A DNA stretch of 64,000 bases from a candidate division WOR-3 bacterium (lineage in GTDB: Bacteria > Hydrothermota > Tepidihabitantia > SM23-42): positions 1 to 64,000 of the forward strand of contig JAOUFJ010000003.1 in the NCBI GenBank assembly GCA_029858255.1, written 5' to 3'. The notes beneath the pieces are model-generated. The model was not told the origin of the DNA, made no database searches, and saw nothing but the letters and a program-made list of their open reading frames with translations. Position numbers and translations under genes: made by a program. How positions within the stretch are numbered: position 1 is the stretch's first letter; each line of letters begins with the position of its first letter. Of this stretch, positions 44,783 to 52,563 are shown in pieces.

Positions 44783-45262
44783 TCAGAGAACACGGAGCAT
44801 CTCTCTGATCATGTCGAAGGCCTTTTTTACTGATGATTTGCGAACGGTCTGCCGCCCGCCGATGAACATGAATCGCTTAACCTTGCATCTCTTACCGGCA
44901 GCCACCGCTATGTACACCAGGCCGACCGGCTTCTTTGCCGTACCGCCGTTTGGCCCCGCTATACCGGTGATGGCGACGCCAACATCTGACCTCATTCTAT
45001 TCCTGACACCACGAGCCATCTCCCGCGCGGTTTGCGCACTGACCGCGCCAAACCGTTCGAGCGTGCTGCGTTTGACTCCGACAACATTCTTCTTCACCGC
45101 GTCCGAATAAGCAATGACGCCACCGGCAAAATATCTTGAACTACCCGGTGCACTCGTGATCGCGGCGCCCAACATGCCACCCGTACAGGACTCACACACG
45201 CTTATCCTCAGCTTCCTCTCCAGCAGCATGCCGCCGATGTCCCGCGCAGTTGATTTAGCCAT
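44783..45262 (-). CDS. CinA C-terminal-domain protein (nicotinamide-nucleotide amidase, PncC type)
   Basis: A 159-aa stand-alone CinA-C domain: SVCESCTGGMLGAAIT, GVIAYSDAVKKNVVGV and GITGIAGPNGGTAKKPVGLVYI-type sequence at 100-125. Members deamidate NMN to nicotinate mononucleotide, a pyridine-nucleotide salvage step. The gene lies 10 nt after pgpA, as in many bacteria where the pair precedes recA; recA is not present here. Confidence 0.9.
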   Translation of the reverse strand: MAKSTARDIGGMLLERKLRISVCESCTGGMLGAAITSAPGSSRYFAGGVIAYSDAVKKNVVGVKRSTLERFGAVSAQTAREMARGVRNRMRSDVGVAITGIAGPNGGTAKKPVGLVYIAVAAGKRCKVKRFMFIGGRQTVRKSSVKKAFDMIREMLRVL

Positions 45263-45272
45263 CAGCCAATGC

Positions 45273-45725
45273 TCAGTAGATAATACTGGCAGATCTGAGA
45301 ACCAGAATTATTATCGTTGTGTACACTGCGGCCATGAGGTCATCGAGCATGATCCCCCAACCTCCCCCGAGTTTCTCAATGTATTTCAAAGGCGGCGGCT
45401 TCAAGATATCAAAAACCCTGAATAGCACAAAAGTAATTGCGAGTGGCACTATTCGCAGCGGCGTGAAGTAAAGAGGAAGAAGAATGCAGGTGTACTCATC
45501 AATGACTACACGACGCGGATCCTTACCCCAATTTTTTTCGAGGTCGCCAGAGACAATCACCCCGATGATAAAGAGCGCCGATGCAACGATAATGTAGCCA
45601 ATCTCACTGATATGGAGAAGATACCATATGAGAACGCCAAGAAAACAGGAAAGCGTTCCAGGGGCAACTGGAGAGTATCCCAGTAAGAATCCGGTTGCGA
45701 ATAATGTCTTTAGATACTTCGTTAT
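45273..45725 (-). CDS. pgpA: Phosphatidylglycerophosphatase A with no standard start codon
   Basis: PgpA (about 150 aa) dephosphorylates phosphatidylglycerol phosphate at the inner membrane. Its N-terminal motif TGFLLGYSPVAPGTLSC, DEYTCILLPL and FRVFDILKPPPLKYIE are family hallmarks. The frame is closed upstream by a stop, and between that stop and the conserved motif there is no ATG, GTG or TTG. The best candidate is ATA 45725, which overlaps the secF stop and follows AGAAGAAGAA. A first standard codon appears only at 45560 and would delete the conserved N-terminus. Confidence 0.85.
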   Translation of the reverse strand: MTKYLKTLFATGFLLGYSPVAPGTLSCFLGVLIWYLLHISEIGYIIVASALFIIGVIVSGDLEKNWGKDPRRVVIDEYTCILLPLYFTPLRIVPLAITFVLFRVFDILKPPPLKYIEKLGGGWGIMLDDLMAAVYTTIIILVLRSASIIY

Positions 45726-46621
45726 TTCTTCTTCTTAGGAAACTTTTCTTCCCAAACGGATACAATGTTAGCCAGGATGAATATCGATGAGTACGTTCCG
45801 ATCAGGAAGCCGACCAATAGCGTGAAAGCAAAGTCAGCGATGACAGACCCTCCAAATAGCAGCAGGGCGATGACCGCCAGCAGTGTCGTTCCTACGGTCA
45901 GAATCGTACGAGAGAGAGTCTCATTCAACCCCGTGTTCAAGACCACATTATAGGGTTCGCGTCGCATCTTGCTGTATTTCTCTCTTATCCGGTCTGAGAT
46001 GACTATCGAGTCGTTTATCGAATATCCGATTATCGTAAGCAGCGCACCTACCACGACAATTGAGAACTCACGCTGGGTGAGCACGAGCACGCCGACAGTG
46101 AAAACTGCATCATGGAACAGAGCGATAACCGCCGCCGCGCCAAATCGGTAGTCAAATCTGAACGAAACATAGATGAGGATCAACACCAGTGCAATCACGA
46201 CAGCCCAGATTGTTTTTGTGAGCAACTCTTTGCCGATCTTTGGTTCCACGGTCTCTTCGCGCAGAAATTCCTTCTTTATATCGGGGAAATCCTCGACGAG
46301 CGCGTCCTTGACAGTACTGGCGAATTCTTCTGGATTTTCACCCGCGGCCCTGATAATGTATTCCGTGTCCTGCACACCGAGTGCCTGGATCTGTGCATTT
46401 CCCCTGCCGATTCTGGCAAGTGCATCTCTCAGTTCGGCAGTGGATACAGGACTTTCGAATCTGACCTGCAGTAAAGCACCGCCCGTGAAGTCAATGCCGA
46501 AGTTAGGCCCCTTGATGAAAATCAGGAGGAACGAAATTGCAATGACAACCGCCGAAAAAATAAAACCGAATTTTCTCTTACCGATGAAATCGATATTGGA
46601 GTTTCGTACTATTTCAATCAT
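45722..46621 (-). CDS. secF: Protein translocase subunit SecF
   Basis: A 299-aa, six-helix RND-type subunit: the N-terminal helix is followed by KGPNFGIDFTGGALLQVRF, then a periplasmic domain, then GYSINDSIVISDRIREKY and NETLSRTILTVGTTLLAV. With SecD it uses proton motive force to pull exported proteins through SecYEG. It lies 2 nt after secD and is coupled to pgpA. Confidence 0.97.
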   Translation of the reverse strand: MIEIVRNSNIDFIGKRKFGFIFSAVVIAISFLLIFIKGPNFGIDFTGGALLQVRFESPVSTAELRDALARIGRGNAQIQALGVQDTEYIIRAAGENPEEFASTVKDALVEDFPDIKKEFLREETVEPKIGKELLTKTIWAVVIALVLILIYVSFRFDYRFGAAAVIALFHDAVFTVGVLVLTQREFSIVVVGALLTIIGYSINDSIVISDRIREKYSKMRREPYNVVLNTGLNETLSRTILTVGTTLLAVIALLLFGGSVIADFAFTLLVGFLIGTYSSIFILANIVSVWEEKFPKKKK

Positions 46622-46623
46622 TG

Positions 46624-48138
46624 TTAGATCCTCAGTTTATGTACATCAAATTTGTAGGTGAAATAGTTGAAGATGACTTTACCCACGAATACCGCAGTGA
46701 ACAGATTACTTATCAGTCCTATTGTAAGGGTGAGTGCAAAACCTCTGATCGAACCGCTTCCGAATATGAATAGAATAACTCCGATTATTATCGTCGTTAT
46801 ATTCGAGTCGAAGATAGTGATCCACGCCCTGGCAAAACCTTGATCTATTGCGGTCCTCGTCGTCTTGCCGATTTTCAGCTCTTCTCTGATGCGTTCAAAA
46901 ATGAGCACGTTTGCATCGACGGCCATGCCGATCGTCAGCGCGATGCCAGCAATGCCCGGCATGGTCAAGCTACCTCGGAACGTGCTGAGAATTGCCAGCA
47001 GAAAAAACATATTAAGAAGCAAGGCAAAATCGGCCACGAATCCTGACAGTGAGTAGTATATGAGCATGAAAAGAACTACCAGCGCGCTGGCAATCAATAC
47101 CGCCCGCACTCCGCTCTCGATCGAATCACGGCCAAGACTTGGTCCTACGGTCCTCTCCTCCACGATCTTCAGGGGCGCTGGCAGCGCACCGGCTCTCAAT
47201 ATGATAGCAAGGTCCCGGGCATCTTCGGCAGTGAAACGGCCGGTGATGCTGGCTCGGCCCTGCGGTATGCGTTCGGTTATCACGGGCGCCGATTGTACCA
47301 CGCCATCGAGTACGATAGCCAACCTCTTATTGATGTTCCTGCCTGTGATCGCAGCAAACTGCCGTGCCGCCTCGCGCTTGAATTCTAGATCGATCTCCCA
47401 GGTGCCGACATACTGCAGATTACCGCTCTGATTGGGACCGTGGCGGGCATCGCGAATCGCTTCGCCGGTCAGCTCGGCCGTGGTCCTGAGCAGGTAAAAC
47501 CGCTTCACCTCACGACCGGTGTATTCCTCGCGGGGACCAAATATAAATTCAACATCATCTGGAATGACTTCGTCGGCACGGGTGAGAAGCGCCAAGACCG
47601 AATCTTCATCGCGAAAGTCGATACCGGGATCGCGATCAACGGTCACTATGTAAGAGCTGAACGGCTGTTCAAATGCCAGGGAATCTCCTCCCTGCAGATA
47701 CTGATCAATCCGATCAATGACTTCTGCAACCCGTTCATCTTCGCATACCCTGAATTCAAGATGGGCAACCTTCTTGATCAGTTCTACTGCCCTTTCCCTG
47801 TCCACTCCAGGTAATTGTATCATTATTCTGCCGCCGGACTGCTTTTCGATGACTGGTTCATACACCCCGAACTCATCAACTCGATTGCGGATGATCTCGA
47901 ATGCGCGGTCTCTCAGGTCATCCGATTTTTCCTGAACACCTGCAGTATCGACCTCAAGAACAAGATGCATCCCACCCCGAAGATCAAGGCCCAAATGTAT
48001 CGCCCTTTTTGACAGAGCGATCTTTTCTGCCTCCGACAGATTGCTTTCGGTGTAGAGCCTGATCGTAGGAATAATCGCATAAACTCCAAGGATAATGGCG
48101 ACTATTACTATCCCGAGCCTCAAACCAATATGTCTCAT
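46624..48138 (-). CDS. secD: Protein translocase subunit SecD
   Basis: A 504-aa, six-helix RND subunit. Conserved: LGLDLRGGMHLVLEVD after helix 1, a large periplasmic P1 domain, VQSAPVITERIPQGRASITG, GMAVDANVLIFERIREEL and TIFDSNITTIIIGVILF. Its ATG overlaps the pdxJ stop (ATGA). Confidence 0.97.
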   Translation of the reverse strand: MRHIGLRLGIVIVAIILGVYAIIPTIRLYTESNLSEAEKIALSKRAIHLGLDLRGGMHLVLEVDTAGVQEKSDDLRDRAFEIIRNRVDEFGVYEPVIEKQSGGRIMIQLPGVDRERAVELIKKVAHLEFRVCEDERVAEVIDRIDQYLQGGDSLAFEQPFSSYIVTVDRDPGIDFRDEDSVLALLTRADEVIPDDVEFIFGPREEYTGREVKRFYLLRTTAELTGEAIRDARHGPNQSGNLQYVGTWEIDLEFKREAARQFAAITGRNINKRLAIVLDGVVQSAPVITERIPQGRASITGRFTAEDARDLAIILRAGALPAPLKIVEERTVGPSLGRDSIESGVRAVLIASALVVLFMLIYYSLSGFVADFALLLNMFFLLAILSTFRGSLTMPGIAGIALTIGMAVDANVLIFERIREELKIGKTTRTAIDQGFARAWITIFDSNITTIIIGVILFIFGSGSIRGFALTLTIGLISNLFTAVFVGKVIFNYFTYKFDVHKLRI

Positions 48139-48845
48139 CGTGCTCCTTTTATGATTTCGTTCATTTCACTGACGGCCTGCCGTAATCCAACGAAAAGAGC
48201 ACGGGCAACAATCGCGAAACCGATCGAGTAGCCCGTGATCTCAGGAATTCTCAGCAGCGGCAAGATGTTTTTATAGTCAATGCCATGGCCTGCATGGACT
48301 ACCAGACCATCGCGCCGCGCAGCCTTGGCCACGTGTGCAATCCTCAATGTTTCTCCTTTCTTATCCTTTGCCTGCGTATATTCATTGGTATTGATTTCAA
48401 TACTCTCGGCGCCAAGTCGCAATGCTTCCTCCATCTGCGCCATATCAGGATCAATGAATATGCCCACCCGGATACCCTTGCCCTTCAAATCCAATATATA
48501 AGACTTGAGGTCGCCCTTCAAATTCAAGAGATTCAGACCGCCCTGGGTAGTCACCTCCCCAGGCGCCTCAGGTACCAGGGTAACACGATCTGGCATTGCA
48601 TCAGCCGCAACACATGCCATTCCCTCGGTAGCCGCCATTTCCAAATTCAGTTCAGTCTTAATGATCTGCTTTAGCACAGTAAGGTCACGTTCTTTTATAT
48701 GACGTCTGTCACCACGCAGATGTACGGTGATCCCATCCGCTCCGCCAAGTTCGGCTTCTACCGCAGCGTGCGCCGGATCCGGGAATCTCTCTTTGCGTGC
48801 TTCTCTTACCGTTGCTACGTGGTCAATATTTACTGACAGTTCCAT
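48135..48845 (-). CDS. pdxJ: Pyridoxine 5'-phosphate synthase PdxJ
   Basis: The last enzyme of the DXP-dependent vitamin B6 pathway (236 aa), joining 1-deoxyxylulose 5-phosphate with 3-amino-2-oxopropyl phosphate. LSVNIDHVATVREAR, GADGITVHLRGDRRHI, VTLVPEAPGEVTTQGGL and VHAGHGIDYKN are diagnostic. It is the first gene of pdxJ-secD-secF-pgpA-cinA. The ATG lies 5 nt after a consensus promoter and has no ribosome site. Confidence 0.96.
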   Translation of the reverse strand: MELSVNIDHVATVREARKERFPDPAHAAVEAELGGADGITVHLRGDRRHIKERDLTVLKQIIKTELNLEMAATEGMACVAADAMPDRVTLVPEAPGEVTTQGGLNLLNLKGDLKSYILDLKGKGIRVGIFIDPDMAQMEEALRLGAESIEINTNEYTQAKDKKGETLRIAHVAKAARRDGLVVHAGHGIDYKNILPLLRIPEITGYSIGFAIVARALFVGLRQAVSEMNEIIKGAR

Positions 48846-48850
48846 GGGCT

Positions 48851-48878
48851 ATTATATTCATATAATGTGCGCTGTCAA
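48851..48878 (-). promoter_or_regulatory. pdxJ operon promoter (leaderless)
   Basis: Minus-strand TTGACA (48878-48873), 16-nt spacer, TATAAT (48856-48851), 5 nt to ATG 48845. Consensus in both hexamers. Confidence 0.75.
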
Positions 48879-48961
48879 CTAGCCAAACCCTGCAAATTAC
48901 GGTCTATTTACAAGGAATTTCTCCTGACTTTGGTTGTATAATACATTACAAGGAGGTATGG

Positions 48962-49978
48962 ATGAAGTTGATCGCATTAATAATATTGGGTTTAGCAATA
49001 CCCCTAATAACATGCAGCGAATCTGAAGCGGTTGTGACGCATCTCAAGACAGTAAAGGTTGCCAACCCCATTAAATACAAGAATCTGACGATCTTCCCGC
49101 TCACAATGAGAACGATGAGCAGTACTGACTATGTGCCACTTGATAAGGCAATGAAATCCAACTGGCTGAAAATCAGGGAAATCGGCGATGGTGAGGTTAA
49201 TTCAGTTGAATTAAGGAATACCGGCAACAAGATCGTCTTCATCATGACCGGCGAGATGCTGTCAGGAGCCAAGCAGGACCGGATGCTGCGCGAAGATGTT
49301 CTGGTTCCGCCAAACAGCGGGTGGCTCAGAGTCCCGGTTTATTGCGTTGAACACGGACGGTGGGTATCGGTATCCTCCAATTTCAAGCCAGCAAAGGAAG
49401 TCGCCCCCAACCAGCTCCGGCAACGTGCGAGAATAACTGAAAATCAATCCGAAGTATGGGATGCTATCGCATCAAGCCAGGACAGACTTGGCATTGCTTC
49501 AGGTACGAGCACGGTACAGGCGAACTATGAAGATGAGCGCATCAAGAACGAACTCGCCGAGTATACGCTCCACCTCGGAAAAATTCCGCGACTGACCAAG
49601 AATACGGTAGGCGTAGTAGTGGCAACGGGCGAACGGGTAATCTGTGTCGATATATTCGCTAATAACAAACTGTTAATGGAATTCTGGAACAAATTGCTGA
49701 GATCATATATCATGGATGCAATATTGGAAAGCGAAGCTGTCGTCACGAAAAAAGAAGTCGAGGGATTACTTAACGAACTGAGCACTGCGCGATATACATC
49801 GATTGGTACCCCTGGCCTGGGCGATCTCTATAAGATCGAAACCGATTTTGGAAAAGGCAATGCTCTATTCGACAAAGGCATGGCTGTACACCTGGATTTT
49901 TTCTTAGATGAATCGCAAGACGCCGACGATGATGAATGGCGGTTGGATATCAGGCGCGATCAGAGGCTGAACGACTGA
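48962..49978 (+). CDS. ARPP-1/DUF6569-like lipoprotein
   Basis: A 338-aa exported protein with a probable lipobox (GLAIPLITC). Its core resembles the ARPP-1 domain: YKNLTIFPL, VNSVELRNTGNKIVFIMTGE followed by MLSGAKQDRMLREDVLVPP, and VPVYCVEHGRWV. That domain has no established activity. The last ~30 residues are acidic. TATAAT (48937-48942) lies upstream with a poor -35, and ACAAGGAGG serves ATG 48962. Function unknown. Confidence 0.72.
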   Translation: MKLIALIILGLAIPLITCSESEAVVTHLKTVKVANPIKYKNLTIFPLTMRTMSSTDYVPLDKAMKSNWLKIREIGDGEVNSVELRNTGNKIVFIMTGEMLSGAKQDRMLREDVLVPPNSGWLRVPVYCVEHGRWVSVSSNFKPAKEVAPNQLRQRARITENQSEVWDAIASSQDRLGIASGTSTVQANYEDERIKNELAEYTLHLGKIPRLTKNTVGVVVATGERVICVDIFANNKLLMEFWNKLLRSYIMDAILESEAVVTKKEVEGLLNELSTARYTSIGTPGLGDLYKIETDFGKGNALFDKGMAVHLDFFLDESQDADDDEWRLDIRRDQRLND

Positions 49979-50000
49979 GTGTTCATCGTCCACGAGCGAA

Positions 50001-50058
50001 TGTAGGGCGACCTTCAGGTTTGCGACATCTCCATGCAGAGCTGAAGCTCTGCCCTACA
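50001..50058. repeat. REP-like nested palindrome
   Basis: TGTAGGGC (50001-50008) and GCCCTACA (50051-50058) are exact inverted ends. Inside lie a perfect hairpin GCAGAGCT-GA-AGCTCTGC (50035-50052) and a decayed one, GCGACCT-TC-AGGT (50007-50019). This two-hairpin plan is that of REP/REPIN elements, which are moved by RAYT transposases; none is visible here. It could also end transcription of the ARPP-1-like gene. Confidence 0.6.
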
Positions 50059-50121
50059 CTACCTGGATTTCTGCTGCTTTCCTCGTTCAGATCAAGTGAC
50101 ATGGCAGAATGTCAATAAAGG

Positions 50122-50149
50122 TTGACAAATCATTTCAAGAGTGTATAAT
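50122..50149 (+). promoter_or_regulatory. Promoter of the initiator tRNA gene
   Basis: TTGACA (50122-50127), 16-nt spacer, TATAAT (50144-50149), both consensus. Transcription should begin within a few bases of the mature tRNA 5' end at 50158. Confidence 0.8.
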
Positions 50150-50157
50150 ATAAAGAC

Positions 50158-50229
50158 CGCGGGGTGGAGCAGCGGTAGCTCATTGGGCTCATAACCCAAA
50201 GGTCGCTGGTTCGAATCCAGCCCCCGCTA
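50158..50229 (+). tRNA. Initiator tRNA-fMet (anticodon CAT)
   Basis: The cloverleaf folds cleanly: acceptor CGCGGGG/CCCCGCT, D arm GAGC/GCTC, anticodon stem TTGGG/CCCAA with loop CTCATAA, T arm GCTGG/CCAGC with TTCGAAT. Initiator marks are all present: an unpaired first position (C1 opposite T72), A11:T24 in the D stem, and three G:C pairs at the base of the anticodon stem. CCA is not encoded. A perfect promoter ends 8 nt upstream. Confidence 0.95.
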
Positions 50230-50260
50230 TTATGGGCGGAAAGCAAATAACTTTCCGCCC
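50219..50260. repeat. tRNA tail plus hairpin, copy 1
   Basis: The last bases of the tRNA (AGCCCCCGCTA) continue through TTAT into a 10-bp hairpin GGGCGGAAAG / CTTTCCGCCC with a 7-nt loop (50234-50260). A second copy lies exactly 160 bp downstream. No T-run follows, but it is the likeliest 3' end of the tRNA transcript. Confidence 0.7.
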
Positions 50261-50619
50261 AAATTCTAAACAAACTCTAATTACCAAAACCCAAATCAGA
50301 AGAATTGTTTTGAAGATTCGAATTTAATGTTTCAGTATTGTTTAGGGTTTCGAAATTAGAATTTCGGATTTCAATAAGAGCCCCCGCTATTATAGGCGGA
50401 AAGTCTCTCACTTTCCGCCTAAATTCTACACAAATTCCAATTACATAAATTCAAAACAACAAACTGGCGATTGCACCTAAAGCAAAAACACAAACGTGCC
50501 TATGTTTAGGGCATTTGAATTTGTGATTTTGACATTGTTTAGAGTTCAGGATTTCGAAATTAATGAATATTGTATCACGATTACGGGGTACGAATACGAG
50601 TAACGATCGATGAATACGA
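50230..50619. other. Gene-free A+T-rich spacer with two related ~160-bp units
   Basis: No open frame or RNA gene was recognised. Beyond the two tail-hairpin copies, each unit continues with AAATTCTANACAAA-type sequence and ends with GTTTAGGG/GTTTAGAG near a TTTCGAAATTA motif. Sequence at 50588-50605 (GGTACGAATACGAGTAAC) recurs in inverted, shortened form at 62770-62780. The stretch looks like decayed intergenic repeats. Confidence 0.5.
50379..50420. repeat. tRNA tail plus hairpin, copy 2
   Basis: A repeat of AGCCCCCGCTATTAT followed by a hairpin AGGCGGAAAG / CTTTCCGCCT (50394-50420). Against copy 1 the closing pair changes from G:C to A:T on both sides, so pairing is kept while the loop has diverged. 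The rest of the tRNA is absent. Confidence 0.7.
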
Positions 50620-51333
50620 TTAAATTTCGCCGTACGCTGCCAGTATCTTGGTCATACCCACGATCGCCGCAGTCTCGCTCCGCAGTCGGGTATGACCAAG
50701 ACTCAACAAAGAAGCCCCCTGGTCTACAACGTCATCTCTCTCCGAATCGCTGAACCCGCCCTCGGGACCGATCAGCAGAAGCAATTTGCTGGCACCGAGC
50801 GGCACCTCCTTGCTGCCATACGGGTCGGCAACAATGATTTTGTCGTGGTTGTCGATCTGCAGCATATCTGAGATACTCGTTGCATAAATCATCTCAGGCA
50901 TGTAGTATTGTTGAGACTGTATCATTGCACTCTGTACTATCTTCCGGAGACGGCTGATTTTCTGCGCACCAACTTTTCTGAACACCGAATGTTCAGAGAC
51001 GAACACAATGAATCGTGCTACGCCAAGTTCCATCCCCTTCTCAACGATCGCATCGTTCCGCATACCTTTAATGGGAACGAAGCCAAGCGTCACGTGCAGT
51101 GATGATCTTCTGGGTATGAATTCCCTGTGTATGATTCTCGCCCGCATCCCTGATCTGGTCACATCCCCCAATTCCGCATCATATCTGTAACCACACCCGT
51201 CGGTCAAAGATATTCTCTCCCCTCTCTTTCTTCTCAGCACTTTTACGATATGCTGAAGCTGTGAACCCGGGATGACAACTTCTTTGCCCTTGAAAAAATC
51301 AGTAGGGACGTAAAAAATATTATGGTCTTTCAT
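50620..51333 (-). CDS. rsmE: 16S rRNA m3U1498 methyltransferase RsmE
   Basis: A SPOUT-fold methyltransferase (237 aa): N-terminal PUA-like region (GSQLQHIVKVLRRKRGERI), FVPIKGMRNDAIVEKGMELG, and the SAM-binding knot LLLIGPEGGFSDSERD ... LGHTRLRSETAAI. It methylates U1498 of 16S rRNA. It follows dnaJ by 55 nt, as in many bacteria. The ATG has no obvious ribosome site. Confidence 0.95.
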   Translation of the reverse strand: MKDHNIFYVPTDFFKGKEVVIPGSQLQHIVKVLRRKRGERISLTDGCGYRYDAELGDVTRSGMRARIIHREFIPRRSSLHVTLGFVPIKGMRNDAIVEKGMELGVARFIVFVSEHSVFRKVGAQKISRLRKIVQSAMIQSQQYYMPEMIYATSISDMLQIDNHDKIIVADPYGSKEVPLGASKLLLLIGPEGGFSDSERDDVVDQGASLLSLGHTRLRSETAAIVGMTKILAAYGEI

Positions 51334-51388
51334 GAAATGGAAACGAGCACCAGGGACTTTCTATCTCTACCGCAACCTTTATGGAATT

Positions 51389-52495
51389 TCAGTTGCCTCT
51401 GCGCCTTGGTCTGGGCTCCCCTTCGTAACGCTTCAGTTCATCAATAATCTTTCCCAGATTTCGATCGGTCGACTCCAAAGGCTTCAAATCCAACTCAACA
51501 TACATATCACCATATCCGCCATCGGGTCTGGGCATGCCTTTGCCTTTGATCCGAATCACCTCCGGCGCAGTGCTGCCTTTTTTTATCTTCACACGTTCAC
51601 GCTGACCGTTGAAACCAGGGACTTCGATCGAACCACCGCTTATCAATTTCGAATAGGGTGTCAGCATTCGTATGTAAAGGTCATAACCCCGGCGATCAAA
51701 ATACTCATGTGCCTTCTCTTCAAATTGTACAATGATATTACCGCTGCCGCCCTGCCCGTGATGACCTTCACCGCGCAAGACAATATATTGACCGCTTGAC
51801 ACACCGCGTGGCGTCTTTATCTCAATTGTCCTGGCAATCCTTGTCCTTCCTGAGCCGCTACATTTGGAGCAAGGTGTCTTTATTATCTGCCCTGACCCCT
51901 TGCATGCAGGGCATGGGGTTACAGTCGTGAACGTACCGAAGAAACTCCGCGTCTGCGTCTTCACTTGACCCCGGCCACCACACTGAGAGCACGTGATCAA
52001 ATCTTTTCCACCTTTGCCCTGACATGCTTTGCACGCCTCGAAACGATTGATCTTAAACTGTTTCTTCGTTGAATTGACAATGTCCTCAAGCGAGACCTTC
52101 AGGATCACATGGATATCGCCACCTTTACGCACACGCTGCTGGCCCCTTCGGCCACCGAATCCAAAAATGTCTTCAAACGGCGAACCACCGAACAAATTAC
52201 CCAGAATATCCTGCAGATCATCAAAATGAGTGAAGTCGTCCCAGCTGAACCCACCGCCCTTGAACGTCTGTGAAACCCCGTCATGCCCGTATTGATCATA
52301 GAGCTGGCGCTTCTGCGGGTCCATCAAGACCTCGTAGGCTTCGGAAACTTCTTTGAACTTTTCCTCAGCTTCTTTCTTGTTGGTCGGATTCATGTCGGGG
52401 TGGTATTCTTTCGCCTTTTTCAAATACGCTTTTTTGACGTCCTCGGGACTGGCGCCTTTCGCCACGTCCAGCACTTCGTAATAGTCTTTTTTCAT
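51389..52495 (-). CDS. dnaJ: Chaperone DnaJ
   Basis: A type I J-protein (368 aa). The J domain is residues 1-70 with the HPD triad in EYHPDMN; then comes a short Gly/Phe region (GGSPFEDIFGFGG). Four CxxCxGxG zinc motifs follow (CKACQGKG, CSQCGGRG, CPACKGSG, CSKCSGSG), then the C-terminal substrate domains. It stimulates the DnaK ATPase. It is 68 nt downstream of dnaK. Confidence 0.96.
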   Translation of the reverse strand: MKKDYYEVLDVAKGASPEDVKKAYLKKAKEYHPDMNPTNKKEAEEKFKEVSEAYEVLMDPQKRQLYDQYGHDGVSQTFKGGGFSWDDFTHFDDLQDILGNLFGGSPFEDIFGFGGRRGQQRVRKGGDIHVILKVSLEDIVNSTKKQFKINRFEACKACQGKGGKDLITCSQCGGRGQVKTQTRSFFGTFTTVTPCPACKGSGQIIKTPCSKCSGSGRTRIARTIEIKTPRGVSSGQYIVLRGEGHHGQGGSGNIIVQFEEKAHEYFDRRGYDLYIRMLTPYSKLISGGSIEVPGFNGQRERVKIKKGSTAPEVIRIKGKGMPRPDGGYGDMYVELDLKPLESTDRNLGKIIDELKRYEGEPRPRRRGN

Positions 52496-52563
52496 TTTCC
52501 TGTTTACTACTTCACTCCCCTAAAGTAACCCGCTGTTGGTAAGAAATCACCGGTAGTCACATA

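Noticed and set aside
50230-50619. Integrated mobile element downstream of tRNA-fMet
   Set aside because: The repeat spacing is only 160 bp and no integrase or cargo gene is present; at most an empty or decayed site.
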